Assembly: GCA_030425205.1 (NCBI GenBank)
Contig: JAUIAP010000003.1
Span: 310,001-374,000, forward strand
Direction: 5' to 3'
Origin: Anaerolineae bacterium
GTDB taxonomy: Bacteria > Chloroflexota > Anaerolineae > Promineifilales > Promineifilaceae
DNA length: 64,000 nt
A program made the position numbers and the translations under genes. A model generated the notes under the pieces. It was not told where the DNA came from. It made no database searches and saw only the letters and a list, made by a program, of their open reading frames with translations. Positions 53,679-62,386 of this stretch are shown here, in pieces (position 1 is the stretch's first letter; each line of letters begins with the position of its first letter).

Positions 53679-55664
53679 TTACGGTGTCATCTCCGTCGGC
53701 AAGACCAGTGGTTCGCCAAGGCGAGTTGCTGTGGCAGGGTAGTAAAAGCCAGTAATGAGTTGGCACGTCGTGCAGTCGGTTGGTTCGAGCGTAAATGTGT
53801 CACGAATTTGTTCGCCGATTTTCCAATCGGCCGTTGGATAGCCCGACGGCGGTCGATCTTGTTGTGCCAAAATCGTGCCGTCTGCATCGATGAGATGAAC
53901 AAATGCGGTCAGTGATTGGTCAATTGTCTGCAACGGTTGCCAGTCGAGAACTATTTGATAACCGCCTGAATCTAGTCGGGTGACGCTGCTGCCAACGGCG
54001 ATTGTGTCTGATAGTACACCAATTGGTTCAAACGGCGGCACAGCGATCCAAACCGCTCTCCAGTTGGGATTAACCTGAGTGCTCTTACTGGTGAACGGTG
54101 CAATACGGTCATAGGTTGTACTGTCATTGGCCGAAATTAGATGAACGGTGGGGGTTTCAGATCGGCCGAAAAGCACGACCTCCCCCCCGTAATTGCGAAA
54201 ATCCGCTCGTTTATCCCCCAACCCGAATAAGATGGTCGCTAACTCCTCTTGCGTTGGGGTCAGATAGACATCTGTTCCCGTTGGTAATGCGCCTGCCCAT
54301 TCACCAAGTTGTCGGTCTGAAAGATAGAAGTCAGTCGCAATGTCGGGATGATTGCCGTAAACGATAAAGTAATCGTAATATGTCCAGAGAGAGCTGACAA
54401 TAAACAGCCCATAGATGAGGAATCGGGCTTTCTTGAGCGTGTGAAACAGCAAGGTTGCGCCACTGCCAATGAAGATAGCGACGACAGGAACGACGCCTGT
54501 TAATCGGCCGAAATGGGGCGCATCCCCGCTCAGCACCGATGGCAACCACATCACAAAGAACCAGATGAGCAAAAATAACCACTTGTCCGTCCGCCAGCGC
54601 AACGCGATCAACAGCCCAACGCTCGCAAAAAGCAGTTGGATTGCATCCAAATAGGGACGACCGGGCAGATTGTGACGAAGATGCGTCTCTCCTTGCCAGA
54701 TGAAGCCGCGTGCAATTCGGCCGAAATTCAACACCGCCGTCAAAATCGGCCGACCTGCCACAATCCCCTTTCCGTGCGTCGCCACGTAGCCACTTCGAAA
54801 AACCAAAAAGTAAGGATATGCCCAAAAATAGAGTAGCATCGGCAGCGCGACCAAAAACGCGACCGCCGCCATTAGCACAAACACCCGCAATGTCCCAGAT
54901 GCACGCACATGCTTAAGCACGCCTTCGTTCCCACGGATTCCCCTCACCATTTCCCGCCCCAAATACCATCCACAGAAGAGTACAAACACCAACGGCAACA
55001 TCCGTGCCGCGGCGTAAACATACAGTCCCGCGCCCAATAAGACTCCCGCCAAAATAAACCAACGCGCTGATACTTGCCCCACAATGTCTGAGGAAGAGGG
55101 TCTACCGGTGAGCGTTCGCAAACCTTTCCAAAACAATCCCACACACAGCGTCTCTAACGGCACAAACAACATCGCCCGAAGCCCAAAACGCGAAAAATGC
55201 ACCGCTGGAAACAAAATAGCACAACCCCATGCCGCGAACGCAGCCACCTCCCAGCGTCGTTCGACTGGCGCAAGCTGCCACGCCACCCATGCCGTCGTCA
55301 GCACCCCCAGCACGCCCGCCAACGCGGGAACGAGCCGCACCGCCCAAACCTGCGCCCCAAACAGTTTGATCGAAAGTGCCATCAAGTAGACATGCAGCGG
55401 CTCTCGTCCGTAATTCCCTTCAAAAAAGAGGGGTGTTTTTGTCTCATGCGCACCGCGTTCCCCATGCGCTTCGATACGATAGAGTTCCCAGCCCTCGTAA
55501 AATTGTGGGAATGTGCGCCCCTCATTGAGGGAAAGCGCGTCGAGCGCGTTGTACGCTTCATCATGATAAAAGCCCGGCGGCATCACATCTAACCGCCACA
55601 AGCGCAAAAACGCCGCAATGCAAACGGCGAGCAAAATAATTAGTATGGCGGTGCGACGACTCAT
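53679..55664 (-). CDS. GT39/PMT-type membrane glycosyltransferase
   Basis: 661 residues with an N-terminal membrane domain of about ten segments and a C-terminal extracytoplasmic domain. The first periplasmic loop has the acidic motif 'FYHDEAYNALDALSLNEG' (usual D-E), and 'NYGREPLHVYL' follows, as in dolichyl-phosphate-mannose and ArnT-type transferases. These move a sugar from a lipid-phosphate donor to an acceptor outside the membrane. The C-terminal ~150 residues form a beta-rich domain with 'DWQPLQTIDQSLTAFVHL'. Its ATG overlaps the methyltransferase stop (TAATG), so the genes are co-translated. Confidence 0.88.
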   Translation of the reverse strand: MSRRTAILIILLAVCIAAFLRLWRLDVMPPGFYHDEAYNALDALSLNEGRTFPQFYEGWELYRIEAHGERGAHETKTPLFFEGNYGREPLHVYLMALSIKLFGAQVWAVRLVPALAGVLGVLTTAWVAWQLAPVERRWEVAAFAAWGCAILFPAVHFSRFGLRAMLFVPLETLCVGLFWKGLRTLTGRPSSSDIVGQVSARWFILAGVLLGAGLYVYAAARMLPLVFVLFCGWYLGREMVRGIRGNEGVLKHVRASGTLRVFVLMAAVAFLVALPMLLYFWAYPYFLVFRSGYVATHGKGIVAGRPILTAVLNFGRIARGFIWQGETHLRHNLPGRPYLDAIQLLFASVGLLIALRWRTDKWLFLLIWFFVMWLPSVLSGDAPHFGRLTGVVPVVAIFIGSGATLLFHTLKKARFLIYGLFIVSSLWTYYDYFIVYGNHPDIATDFYLSDRQLGEWAGALPTGTDVYLTPTQEELATILFGLGDKRADFRNYGGEVVLFGRSETPTVHLISANDSTTYDRIAPFTSKSTQVNPNWRAVWIAVPPFEPIGVLSDTIAVGSSVTRLDSGGYQIVLDWQPLQTIDQSLTAFVHLIDADGTILAQQDRPPSGYPTADWKIGEQIRDTFTLEPTDCTTCQLITGFYYPATATRLGEPLVLPTEMTP

Positions 55665-56347
55665 TAATCCTTATATCCAATGACAAGATCGTAGTTTGAT
55701 TGCCAATCCAACAGTTGAACTCTGCCCATCCCCATTTGTTCAACCAGATTTTGCATATTTTCCCGTGATCGATAGCGCCACAAGAACGCATACGCTTCCC
55801 ACTCCTTGCGTCGCGTCACCATCAAGAATCCGCCCGGTCGCAGGACACGCACCATTTCGCGCAGAGCCGCCGCATCGTCGGGCAAAAATTCCAACGCTTC
55901 TAAACTGGTGACCACATCAAACGAATTGTCTTCAAACGGGAGTGGGGTGGCATTTTCGTGGTGGAAAGAGATGTGAGACTGCGATTCGGCCGAAAGTTCG
56001 CCAATCCGCTTTATCGCATACCCCAACATCTTTGCCGACCCGTCAATTGCCACGATCTCCCCCTCAAATCGGCCATCTTCCATTAAGAAGTACGGCACGC
56101 GCCCCGTTCCGGTCGCCACATCGAGCAGTCGTGGCGCAACTGCGCGTGTCCCCGCCAAAATCGGCTCAACTACCAAAATCTGTTCATCTTCTAGCTCATA
56201 ATCTTTTACTTTGTCATACCGAAATGCGCTAATGTCATACAGCCAAACGACGAGCCGGCGCCCCAAAAAGACCCCTTCTGTCAAAATAATCAGCCAATAG
56301 TATAGGCCGATCAACAAGAGAATTGCCCCAATGATCCAATATTCCAT
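55664..56347 (-). CDS. Membrane-anchored class I methyltransferase
   Basis: 227 residues from ATG 56347; the frame reaches 56440 but the anchor helix 'YWIIGAILLLIGLYYWLIIL' begins here. The SAM-binding motif I is 'RLLDVATGTGRVPYFL'; motif II is 'EIVAIDGSAKMLGYA', and 'SFDVVTSLEALEFLPDDAAA' and 'VRVLRPGGFLMVTRR' follow. It looks like a UbiE/Methyltransf_11 type acting on a lipid or small molecule at the membrane. It is coupled to the glycosyltransferase gene by a one-base stop/start overlap. Confidence 0.88.
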   Translation of the reverse strand: MEYWIIGAILLLIGLYYWLIILTEGVFLGRRLVVWLYDISAFRYDKVKDYELEDEQILVVEPILAGTRAVAPRLLDVATGTGRVPYFLMEDGRFEGEIVAIDGSAKMLGYAIKRIGELSAESQSHISFHHENATPLPFEDNSFDVVTSLEALEFLPDDAAALREMVRVLRPGGFLMVTRRKEWEAYAFLWRYRSRENMQNLVEQMGMGRVQLLDWQSNYDLVIGYKD

Positions 56348-56451
56348 AACCCCGAATTGTACAGCGCAATGGCAAGAGCGCGACTTTACAGCCTTGTTTT
56401 CATGCTGGATGGTCTCCCTTGGCAATTGCATGAGTGCCATGCCGACTTTCT

Positions 56452-56484
56452 CGTAACGATCTCGTAACGGTAAGTGTGGACAAT
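56452..56484 (+). promoter_or_regulatory. Candidate SARP operator and -10 box ahead of the LVIVD protein gene
   Basis: CGTAACG at 56452-56458 and 56463-56469, with the same ATCT spacer as at 2865, form an identical 18-bp operator. Nine bases later comes GACAAT (56479-56484), a fair -10 hexamer, as at the first site. This leaves a leader of about 110 bases before the ATG. Outside the operator the two regions are only weakly similar. Confidence 0.55.
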
Positions 56485-56600
56485 GGTTAGAGAATTAGAT
56501 CCTGGATTCCGTATGCTTCCATTGCACTCAAACAACCTGTATGCAACTAAATCTATAACTGTAGGAATCGAATGACTTCTATCAAAGAGAGGAGAAATAT

Positions 56601-58361
56601 ATGAAATTACGCATAGCTATCCCATTTTCAATTGTCCTTTTATTTCTGACGATGATGCTGACACACTATTCTGTCTCCGCCCAAACGCATGGGACGCTTG
56701 ATTGTGTGGGCGGCAACATCGGGTTGCCAGCAACGATATTTCCCTGTGAAGATATTAGCTTAGAAGCAATTTTGCCGACAAATTTTATTTTTAGTGAGTC
56801 GAGTCTTGCGCTACCGGGAACGGGAGCCGATTTATGGGGGTGGACAGATGATATGGACACGCCAGATGACAAGAGTGATGATCGGGAATATGCCATTGTG
56901 GGCAATAGCATTCAAACCTCTTTTGTCGATGTCACGACGCCAGAATCGCCCGAGCTACTGGCCATCCTGCCTGCACCAAACACGCTGGATAATGCCTTAT
57001 GGCGCGACGTAAAAACGTTGGGTCACTATGCGCTCATTGTGGGCGATTTTAACATTTTGAACACGCACGGCGTCCAAATTTTCGATCTACACAAGTTGCG
57101 CCCGCTTGAAGCGGATGGCGTTGTACTGACCTTTACGACATTTGATCCCGATACAGACGCCATCACCTATTTGGGAACGGAAGATCATCCAATTGACACG
57201 GCTCACAATATTGTCACGAACGAGGACACGGGCTTTGCCTATGCAGTCGGTGCAGGCAGTTGTTCAGGTGGATTGCACACAATCGATATGAGCAACCCAC
57301 TCAATCCAGTATTTGCGGGTTGTTTTGATGAGGATGGCTACACACACGATGCGCAGTGCGTTGTCTATCACGGGCCAGATGAAGATTATGTGGGGGACGA
57401 AATTTGTATGAATGCCAACGAGGATTTTCTGACTGTTGTCAACATGACAGACAAATCAGCCCCCGTTATGCTTGATACTGAAACGTATCCAACGGTTGGT
57501 TACACACATCAAGGCTGGCTAACAGAGGATCACGCCTACTTTATTCTTGGCGACGAAACGGATGAGACAGATGGAGCGGTGGAAAACACAACATCCTATA
57601 TCTGGGATGTGCGCGACCTTGATGCGATTGAGCTAATTGGCATTCATTCGCACGAAACGCTTTCGACAGACCACAACTTATATGTCAAAGATGGTCTCGT
57701 CTATATGGCGAACTATACGCAAGGGGTGCGCATCCTTGATTTAACCGAGATTTCGGAAGGCAGATTAACGGAAGTTGCATACTTTGATGCCAGCCCCGGA
57801 CGTGATGAGCCAGCGACGTCTGGTGGCACATGGAGCGTTTATCCCTACTTTGAGAGTGGCACAATTGTGATAAATGAATTGGAAAAAGGGTTGATCGTTT
57901 TGCGCCCCGTAATACCTAACTTCAAGCTCACACAAGATGTGACGCTCTCATCCCGCGCTGCGCCACAGCCGGGTGAAACAGTGGAATATACGGCAGTTGT
58001 GACCAATACTGGCACGGCTGCGGGGACAGAAATGGCGGTCGTTATCGAGGTTAATGGGGTAGATTATCCGATGAGTGGGCCAACGACATTGGCCGAAGGG
58101 GCATCGGCCGAATACACCTACACCTACACCGTACTCGAATCAGATTGCGACATGTTATCAGCCCATGCACGCATGATGAGTGCGGAAGATATCGGCCGAA
58201 GAGTTGACCTTCCGCTTGAGACAGCGGTTTGCAATTCGACTGTGCCATTGACGGTTGGCCTATCCAGTTCCAACATCACCCAATCAGTGAGCCCTATGTT
58301 ACTGATTGTGGCCGTCTTGTTTGGCGCGACAGGCGCATTCTATTTGCTAAAAGTCCGTTAA
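56601..58361 (+). CDS. Secreted LVIVD-repeat / choice-of-anchor B protein
   Basis: 586 residues. A signal peptide (to about residue 28, 'HYSVSAQT') is followed by LVIVD-like beta-propeller repeats: 'REYAIVGNSIQTSFVDVTTP', 'HYALIVGDFNILNTHGVQIF', 'GFAYAVGAGSCSGGLHTIDM' and 'DGLVYMANYTQGVRILDLTE'. Residues about 445-535 form a DUF11/CARDB-like domain ('GETVEYTAVVTNTGTAAGTE'). The end, 'STVPLTVGLSSSNITQSVSP' plus hydrophobic segment and 'LLKVR', matches the tails of the proteins at 3369 and 10079. It is a surface protein of unknown ligand, placed behind a SARP-type operator. GAGAGGAG is the ribosome site. Confidence 0.82.
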   Translation: MKLRIAIPFSIVLLFLTMMLTHYSVSAQTHGTLDCVGGNIGLPATIFPCEDISLEAILPTNFIFSESSLALPGTGADLWGWTDDMDTPDDKSDDREYAIVGNSIQTSFVDVTTPESPELLAILPAPNTLDNALWRDVKTLGHYALIVGDFNILNTHGVQIFDLHKLRPLEADGVVLTFTTFDPDTDAITYLGTEDHPIDTAHNIVTNEDTGFAYAVGAGSCSGGLHTIDMSNPLNPVFAGCFDEDGYTHDAQCVVYHGPDEDYVGDEICMNANEDFLTVVNMTDKSAPVMLDTETYPTVGYTHQGWLTEDHAYFILGDETDETDGAVENTTSYIWDVRDLDAIELIGIHSHETLSTDHNLYVKDGLVYMANYTQGVRILDLTEISEGRLTEVAYFDASPGRDEPATSGGTWSVYPYFESGTIVINELEKGLIVLRPVIPNFKLTQDVTLSSRAAPQPGETVEYTAVVTNTGTAAGTEMAVVIEVNGVDYPMSGPTTLAEGASAEYTYTYTVLESDCDMLSAHARMMSAEDIGRRVDLPLETAVCNSTVPLTVGLSSSNITQSVSPMLLIVAVLFGATGAFYLLKVR

Positions 58362-58389
58362 ATAAAGAGGTGTTTTTTGCCAAATAACG

Positions 58390-58422
58390 AGCCGCTCCTG
58401 ATGTTAATGGAGCGGCTTTTTT
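58390..58422 (+). terminator. Rho-independent terminator after the LVIVD gene
   Basis: A perfect 9-bp stem AGCCGCTCC/GGAGCGGCT with a 10-base loop is followed by TTTTT, 28 bases after the stop codon. Confidence 0.9.
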
Positions 58423-58445
58423 GATCGCAAAATTTAGAACAATTG

Positions 58446-58474
58446 TTTTGCAATCCGCACTTTTGTGCTATAAT
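58446..58474 (+). promoter_or_regulatory. Promoter of the NERD-helicase gene
   Basis: TTTTGC (58446-58451), a 17-base spacer and a perfect TATAAT (58469-58474). The start is expected near 58481, giving a leader of about 40 bases with AGGAG at 58508-58512. Confidence 0.6.
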
Positions 58475-58519
58475 TCTCTTGTCAGACAGAACATAAGGTC
58501 GAGTGACAGGAGCAACCAA

Positions 58520-60205
58520 ATGGCACAGATGATTCCCGAATTTCTGGAAATGAGTGAGCAGGTTAGTTCGGCCGAATATAACCTCTATTACGCCCTACAA
58601 AATCAGCTAAATGACCGTTATACCGTCTTCCACAGCGTCGCCTGGCAGTCGCGTGCTGCCAACGGCCGACCACAAGATGGTGAAGCCGATTTTGTGATTG
58701 CACATCCCGACGAAGGGATTTTGGTCCTTGAAGTCAAAGGGGGGCGCATTCGCTTCACACCGCAAAGCCAGACGTGGGAAAGCATCAGCGATGGCGACAA
58801 GGCGTACCCGATCAAGGACCCATTTGCCCAAGCACGTGTTTCAAAATACGCGCTGATCGACCTGCTCAAACAGGTGATGCGGCGGGTGCGTAATATCAAT
58901 ATCGGTCATGCGGTTGCCTTTCCCGATGTTGTTTTGGGGGATGCGATTTTGGGCATGGATCGGCCGCGTCAAATCGTGCTGGATTTATGTGATTCGGCCG
59001 ATCTTGCCCTCTGGGTCAGCGATGCACTCAACTACTGGCGCGGACAAAATGAGATCAAGGAAACCGCGCCCGGCAAAAAGGCACTCAGCGCACTCAACTA
59101 TCTGCTTGCCAAAACCCGTGAACTAGAACCCGCCTTGTGGGGGCAGATTCGTCATGAGCAAGAGGCGATGATTCGCTTAACGGAGGAGCAGTATTCACTG
59201 CTCGACATGCTCAATCGGCAACGGCGCGTGGCGATTGCGGGCTGTGCAGGTTCGGGAAAGACGTTGCTGGCCGTCGAGAAGGCGGTGCGCTTGGCGCGGA
59301 GTGGGTTCAAAGTCTTGCTCACCTGCTACAACAAAAATCTGAGCAACTATCTCAAAGAGCGCGTTGGAGCGGAACCAAATCTCGATGTGCGCAACTTCCA
59401 CAAGCTCTGCTTTGATCTGGCGCGTGAAGCAAACCTGTTGCCCTTACAGACAGAACGGAAAGATGATTTCTACAACTATCTGTTGCCTGAGGCGATGATG
59501 GAATCGGCCGAATTGCTCAACAAGAAGTACGACGCAATCATTGTGGATGAAGGGCAAGATTTTCACGAGGCGTGGTGGATTCCACTCCAGACGTTGTTGC
59601 ATGAACCGGAAGAGGGGATCATGTACATCTTCTACGATGACAATCAGCAAATTTTTAGCCAACTCAAGCAGGTGTTGCCCATCCACACACCGCCTTTCTT
59701 GTTGACAATCAACTGCCGCAACACGCGCAGCATTCATGATCAGGTGGCACGATTCTTTAAGGCAGATTGGACAACCGAAGCACGTGGGCCAATCGGCCGA
59801 CCCGTCAGCGTCACACGTTATCGTAGCGCAGAACACCTGCACGCAACGCTCTCCGACACCATTCGCTATCTGACCCGCACCGAAAAGATTCCCGCCAACG
59901 AAATCACGGTGTTGACCCCCTTATCTCGGCGCAACAGCGATCTTTGGCTGGCGAACGGTTTTCGTGGCGTGCGCTATTCAGACGAATGGCCGACCCAACC
60001 ACAAGAAGTCCACTGCAATACCGTTCATGCCTTCAAAGGGCTGGAAAGCTCGGTGGTCATATTGGCTGAGATGGAGCGTTATAGCGATCGGCCGAAAGAA
60101 CTCGACCCGCTGCTCTATGTCGCCTGTTCCCGCGCAAAGAATCATTTGGTTGTATTACTACCTGATGGGGCCGCCCCAAGTTTACATCGGCGTTTCGCCG
60201 CATAA
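58520..60205 (+). CDS. NERD nuclease-domain / UvrD-like superfamily I helicase
   Basis: 561 residues from ATG 58520 (AGGAG eight bases upstream); the frame reaches TTG 58421 but that runs through the promoter. Residues 20-130 are a NERD domain with the nuclease core 'GEADFVIAHPDEGILVLEVK' (Asp, then E-x-K). The SF1 helicase follows: Walker A 'IAGCAGSGKTLLAVEKA', Walker B 'YDAIIVDEGQDF', motif III 'IFYDDNQQIF', and the C-terminal 'NTVHAFKGLESSVVILAEM' and 'LLYVACSRAKNHLVVLL'. Such NERD-helicases act in DNA repair or in defence against foreign DNA. No other defence gene lies nearby, so the role is open. Confidence 0.9.
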   Translation: MAQMIPEFLEMSEQVSSAEYNLYYALQNQLNDRYTVFHSVAWQSRAANGRPQDGEADFVIAHPDEGILVLEVKGGRIRFTPQSQTWESISDGDKAYPIKDPFAQARVSKYALIDLLKQVMRRVRNINIGHAVAFPDVVLGDAILGMDRPRQIVLDLCDSADLALWVSDALNYWRGQNEIKETAPGKKALSALNYLLAKTRELEPALWGQIRHEQEAMIRLTEEQYSLLDMLNRQRRVAIAGCAGSGKTLLAVEKAVRLARSGFKVLLTCYNKNLSNYLKERVGAEPNLDVRNFHKLCFDLAREANLLPLQTERKDDFYNYLLPEAMMESAELLNKKYDAIIVDEGQDFHEAWWIPLQTLLHEPEEGIMYIFYDDNQQIFSQLKQVLPIHTPPFLLTINCRNTRSIHDQVARFFKADWTTEARGPIGRPVSVTRYRSAEHLHATLSDTIRYLTRTEKIPANEITVLTPLSRRNSDLWLANGFRGVRYSDEWPTQPQEVHCNTVHAFKGLESSVVILAEMERYSDRPKELDPLLYVACSRAKNHLVVLLPDGAAPSLHRRFAA

Positions 60206-60320
60206 GTCAGTTAACAGGACGCGGATAACGCCACTGTTACTGACATAGCCTCTCATAAAATCGTCTCGCCACCCTCACATGTGCGAGATGATTCCTCTCA
60301 CGACCTACTGCTTTGTGAAA

Positions 60321-60346
60321 GGCCGCTCGTATAGAGCGGCTTTTTT
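60321..60346 (+). terminator. Rho-independent terminator between convergent genes
   Basis: A perfect 7-bp stem GCCGCTC/GAGCGGC is followed by TTTTTT, 115 bases after the helicase stop and just beyond the end of the convergent GNAT gene. It resembles the terminator at 58390, with the same GCCGCTC core. Confidence 0.8.
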
Positions 60347-60347
60347 C

Positions 60348-61241
60348 TTATTCAACCGGCAGAACCCAAATGCTAAAGCGATCGCCCGTTGTCTTAAATC
60401 CAAACCGTTCATAGAGGCGATGCGCAACCGCGTTGTCGACTTGTGTATTGAGCGTCACATATTGAAAACTTTCCGCTTCATACTGGCGCAATGCGTTGTC
60501 TAACAAGGCGGCGCCAATCCCTCGACCGCGTGCTGTAGGGACAACCGCAATCCGCACGATGTGCGCCTCGCGTCGGCCCGTCCATGCGCCAAACGTAAAG
60601 CCAACCATTTCCCCATCAAGCTCTACCACATCAAAGTTGACCGCACCCTGTGCCGCACGCTCCATCTGCTTTTGGCTACTCCACCACAGTGGATCGTCGA
60701 ATGCCGCATGTTCGATTTCAACCAACTTGGCAAAATCACCTGCATGAACTTTACGGATGGTCAAATTTGGCTTGCTGACTGATCGACGCGCTTTGTGAGA
60801 TTGAGGTCTAAACGATGGTTCCCACTCCATCCCCATAATTTCTTGTCCGACCGTAAATCCGAATTGTGGCAGCTCTTCATCGAGCCATCTGCCAGATGAA
60901 AGGCACGCCAGCAACTGTGCATCGGTATCTTGAAGACGTTCACGGGCGGCGGCAATCAACTTGCGCAGTGGATAGGCTGCCTCGTGTTGGTCCACGACAA
61001 CGACGCGCAACCATGCAATCGGCGGCGGATCAAAGTGGGCGACGAGCAATCCTCGCACGCTGTCATCCCGTGTCTGGATCAGCGCGGCAGGGGAGGCGAG
61101 CCAATCTTCAAACGTTGAATAGTCTGGGTGGAGGTGGACGAATGGGGCATTATCGGCAAGACGCAGAATGGTTGCCTCGTCACTTGGAAGAATGTCACGA
61201 ATACCTTCGCCATTCGGCCGAATCATATTTGCATATCGCAT
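60348..61241 (-). CDS. GNAT family N-acetyltransferase, two-domain
   Basis: 297 residues from ATG 61241; the frame goes to TTG 61268. TACAAT on the minus strand (61253-61248) ends six bases before this ATG, so a leaderless start is likely. The C-terminal half is a complete GNAT domain: 'HIVRIAVVPTARGRGIGAAL' with the acetyl-CoA loop R-G-x-G-I/A, then 'YVTLNTQVDNAVAHRLYERF'. The N-terminal half is a degenerate GNAT-like domain. The substrate is unknown. A TCGGCCGA palindrome lies in the first codons. It is divergent from recA. Confidence 0.88.
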   Translation of the reverse strand: MRYANMIRPNGEGIRDILPSDEATILRLADNAPFVHLHPDYSTFEDWLASPAALIQTRDDSVRGLLVAHFDPPPIAWLRVVVVDQHEAAYPLRKLIAAARERLQDTDAQLLACLSSGRWLDEELPQFGFTVGQEIMGMEWEPSFRPQSHKARRSVSKPNLTIRKVHAGDFAKLVEIEHAAFDDPLWWSSQKQMERAAQGAVNFDVVELDGEMVGFTFGAWTGRREAHIVRIAVVPTARGRGIGAALLDNALRQYEAESFQYVTLNTQVDNAVAHRLYERFGFKTTGDRFSIWVLPVE

Positions 61242-61247
61242 AATCCT

Positions 61248-61253
61248 ATTGTA
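61248..61253 (-). promoter_or_regulatory. -10 box of the GNAT gene (leaderless)
   Basis: TACAAT on the minus strand, six bases before the ATG, with the same box and spacing as at 42730. No ribosome site is present. Confidence 0.4.
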
Positions 61254-61333
61254 CACTAATCCGAACAACCGTTCACATTTCTAACTTTGCATAGACACTC
61301 CGGTTTCGCACGATCGCGAAATGCGGCGACCCC

Positions 61334-62383
61334 ATGGCTAAAAAGAAAAAAACCAAGCTCGACCCCAACGCAGGACGCGAACGCATCATCGAAACCACAA
61401 TTGCTAATATTACCAAAAAGTATGGTGAGGGAACCATCATGAAGTTGGGTGATGCCCATCACATGGAGGTTGATGTCATCCCGACTGGCTCACTTGCCAT
61501 TGATATCGCACTCGGCGTAGGCGGCTTGCCAAAAGGGCGCGTCGTTGAAATCTACGGGCCAGAATCGTCTGGTAAAACGACATTCTGCCAACACGTCATC
61601 GCTGAAGCACAAAATCGCGGTGGCTTATGTGCATTCATCGACATGGAGCACGCGCTCGATCCCCAATACGCCGCCAAGATCGGCGTAGACATTGACAATC
61701 TTTATGTCTCCCAACCGGATACGGGCGAACAAGCGTTAGAGATTGCCGACGCGCTCATTCGCTCTGGCACGATGGCCGTCATTGTGATCGACTCGGTCGC
61801 GGCATTAGTTCCGCGTGCAGAGGTCGAAGGTGAGATGGGCGATACGCACGTTGGGTTGCAGGCTCGCCTCATGAGCCAAGCGTTACGCAAGCTGTCGGGG
61901 TTTATTCAACAGTCCGATACGCTGGTCATCTTTACCAATCAAATTCGCAGCAAAATTGGCGTGATGTTTGGCAGTCCCGAAACGACATCGGGGGGGAACG
62001 CGCTCAAATTCTATGCCTCCGTGCGACTCGACATTCGTCGCATTCAGGCGATTAAACAGAGTGGGGATGTCGTCGGCAATCGCACCCGTGTGAAGGTCAA
62101 GAAGAATAAGGTTGCGCCACCGTTTACCGAAGCAGAATTTGACATCATGTATAACGAAGGGATGTCACGCTCTGGCGACATCATCGATCTTGGTGTGCAG
62201 TATGAGATTTTGACCAAGCGCGGTGCGTTTTATCGCTATGGTGAACAGTTGTTGGGGCAGGGGCGCGAAAACTCAAAAACGTTCCTACGCGAGAACCGAG
62301 AGATAATGTTCGAGCTGGAAAATCTTATTCGCCAAGAGGCTGGCTTGCCGCTGTTAGAACAACAAGAATTGGAACCCGCATAG
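61334..62383 (+). CDS. recA: RecA recombinase
   Basis: 349 residues, normal length. Walker A is '[16 protein letters not shown]', Walker B region '[20 protein letters not shown]', loop L1/L2 region '[20 protein letters not shown]' and '[17 protein letters not shown]'. It forms filaments on single-stranded DNA, drives strand exchange and triggers the SOS response. I could not recognise a LexA box in the 92-base upstream region. It carries no TCGGCCGA palindrome, which is unusual for a gene of this length here. Confidence 0.98.
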   Translation: MAKKKKTKLDPNAGRERIIETTIANITKKYGEGTIMKLGDAHHMEVDVIPTGSLAIDIALGVGGLPKGRVVEIYGPESSGKTTFCQHVIAEAQNRGGLCAFIDMEHALDPQYAAKIGVDIDNLYVSQPDTGEQALEIADALIRSGTMAVIVIDSVAALVPRAEVEGEMGDTHVGLQARLMSQALRKLSGFIQQSDTLVIFTNQIRSKIGVMFGSPETTSGGNALKFYASVRLDIRRIQAIKQSGDVVGNRTRVKVKKNKVAPPFTEAEFDIMYNEGMSRSGDIIDLGVQYEILTKRGAFYRYGEQLLGQGRENSKTFLRENREIMFELENLIRQEAGLPLLEQQELEPA

Positions 62384-62386
62384 CGT

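Noticed and set aside
61242..61333. LexA/SOS box between the GNAT gene and recA
   Set aside because: No inverted repeat resembling GAAC-N4-GTTC or other known LexA boxes; CGATCGCG near 61310 is palindromic but is not a recognised SOS motif.
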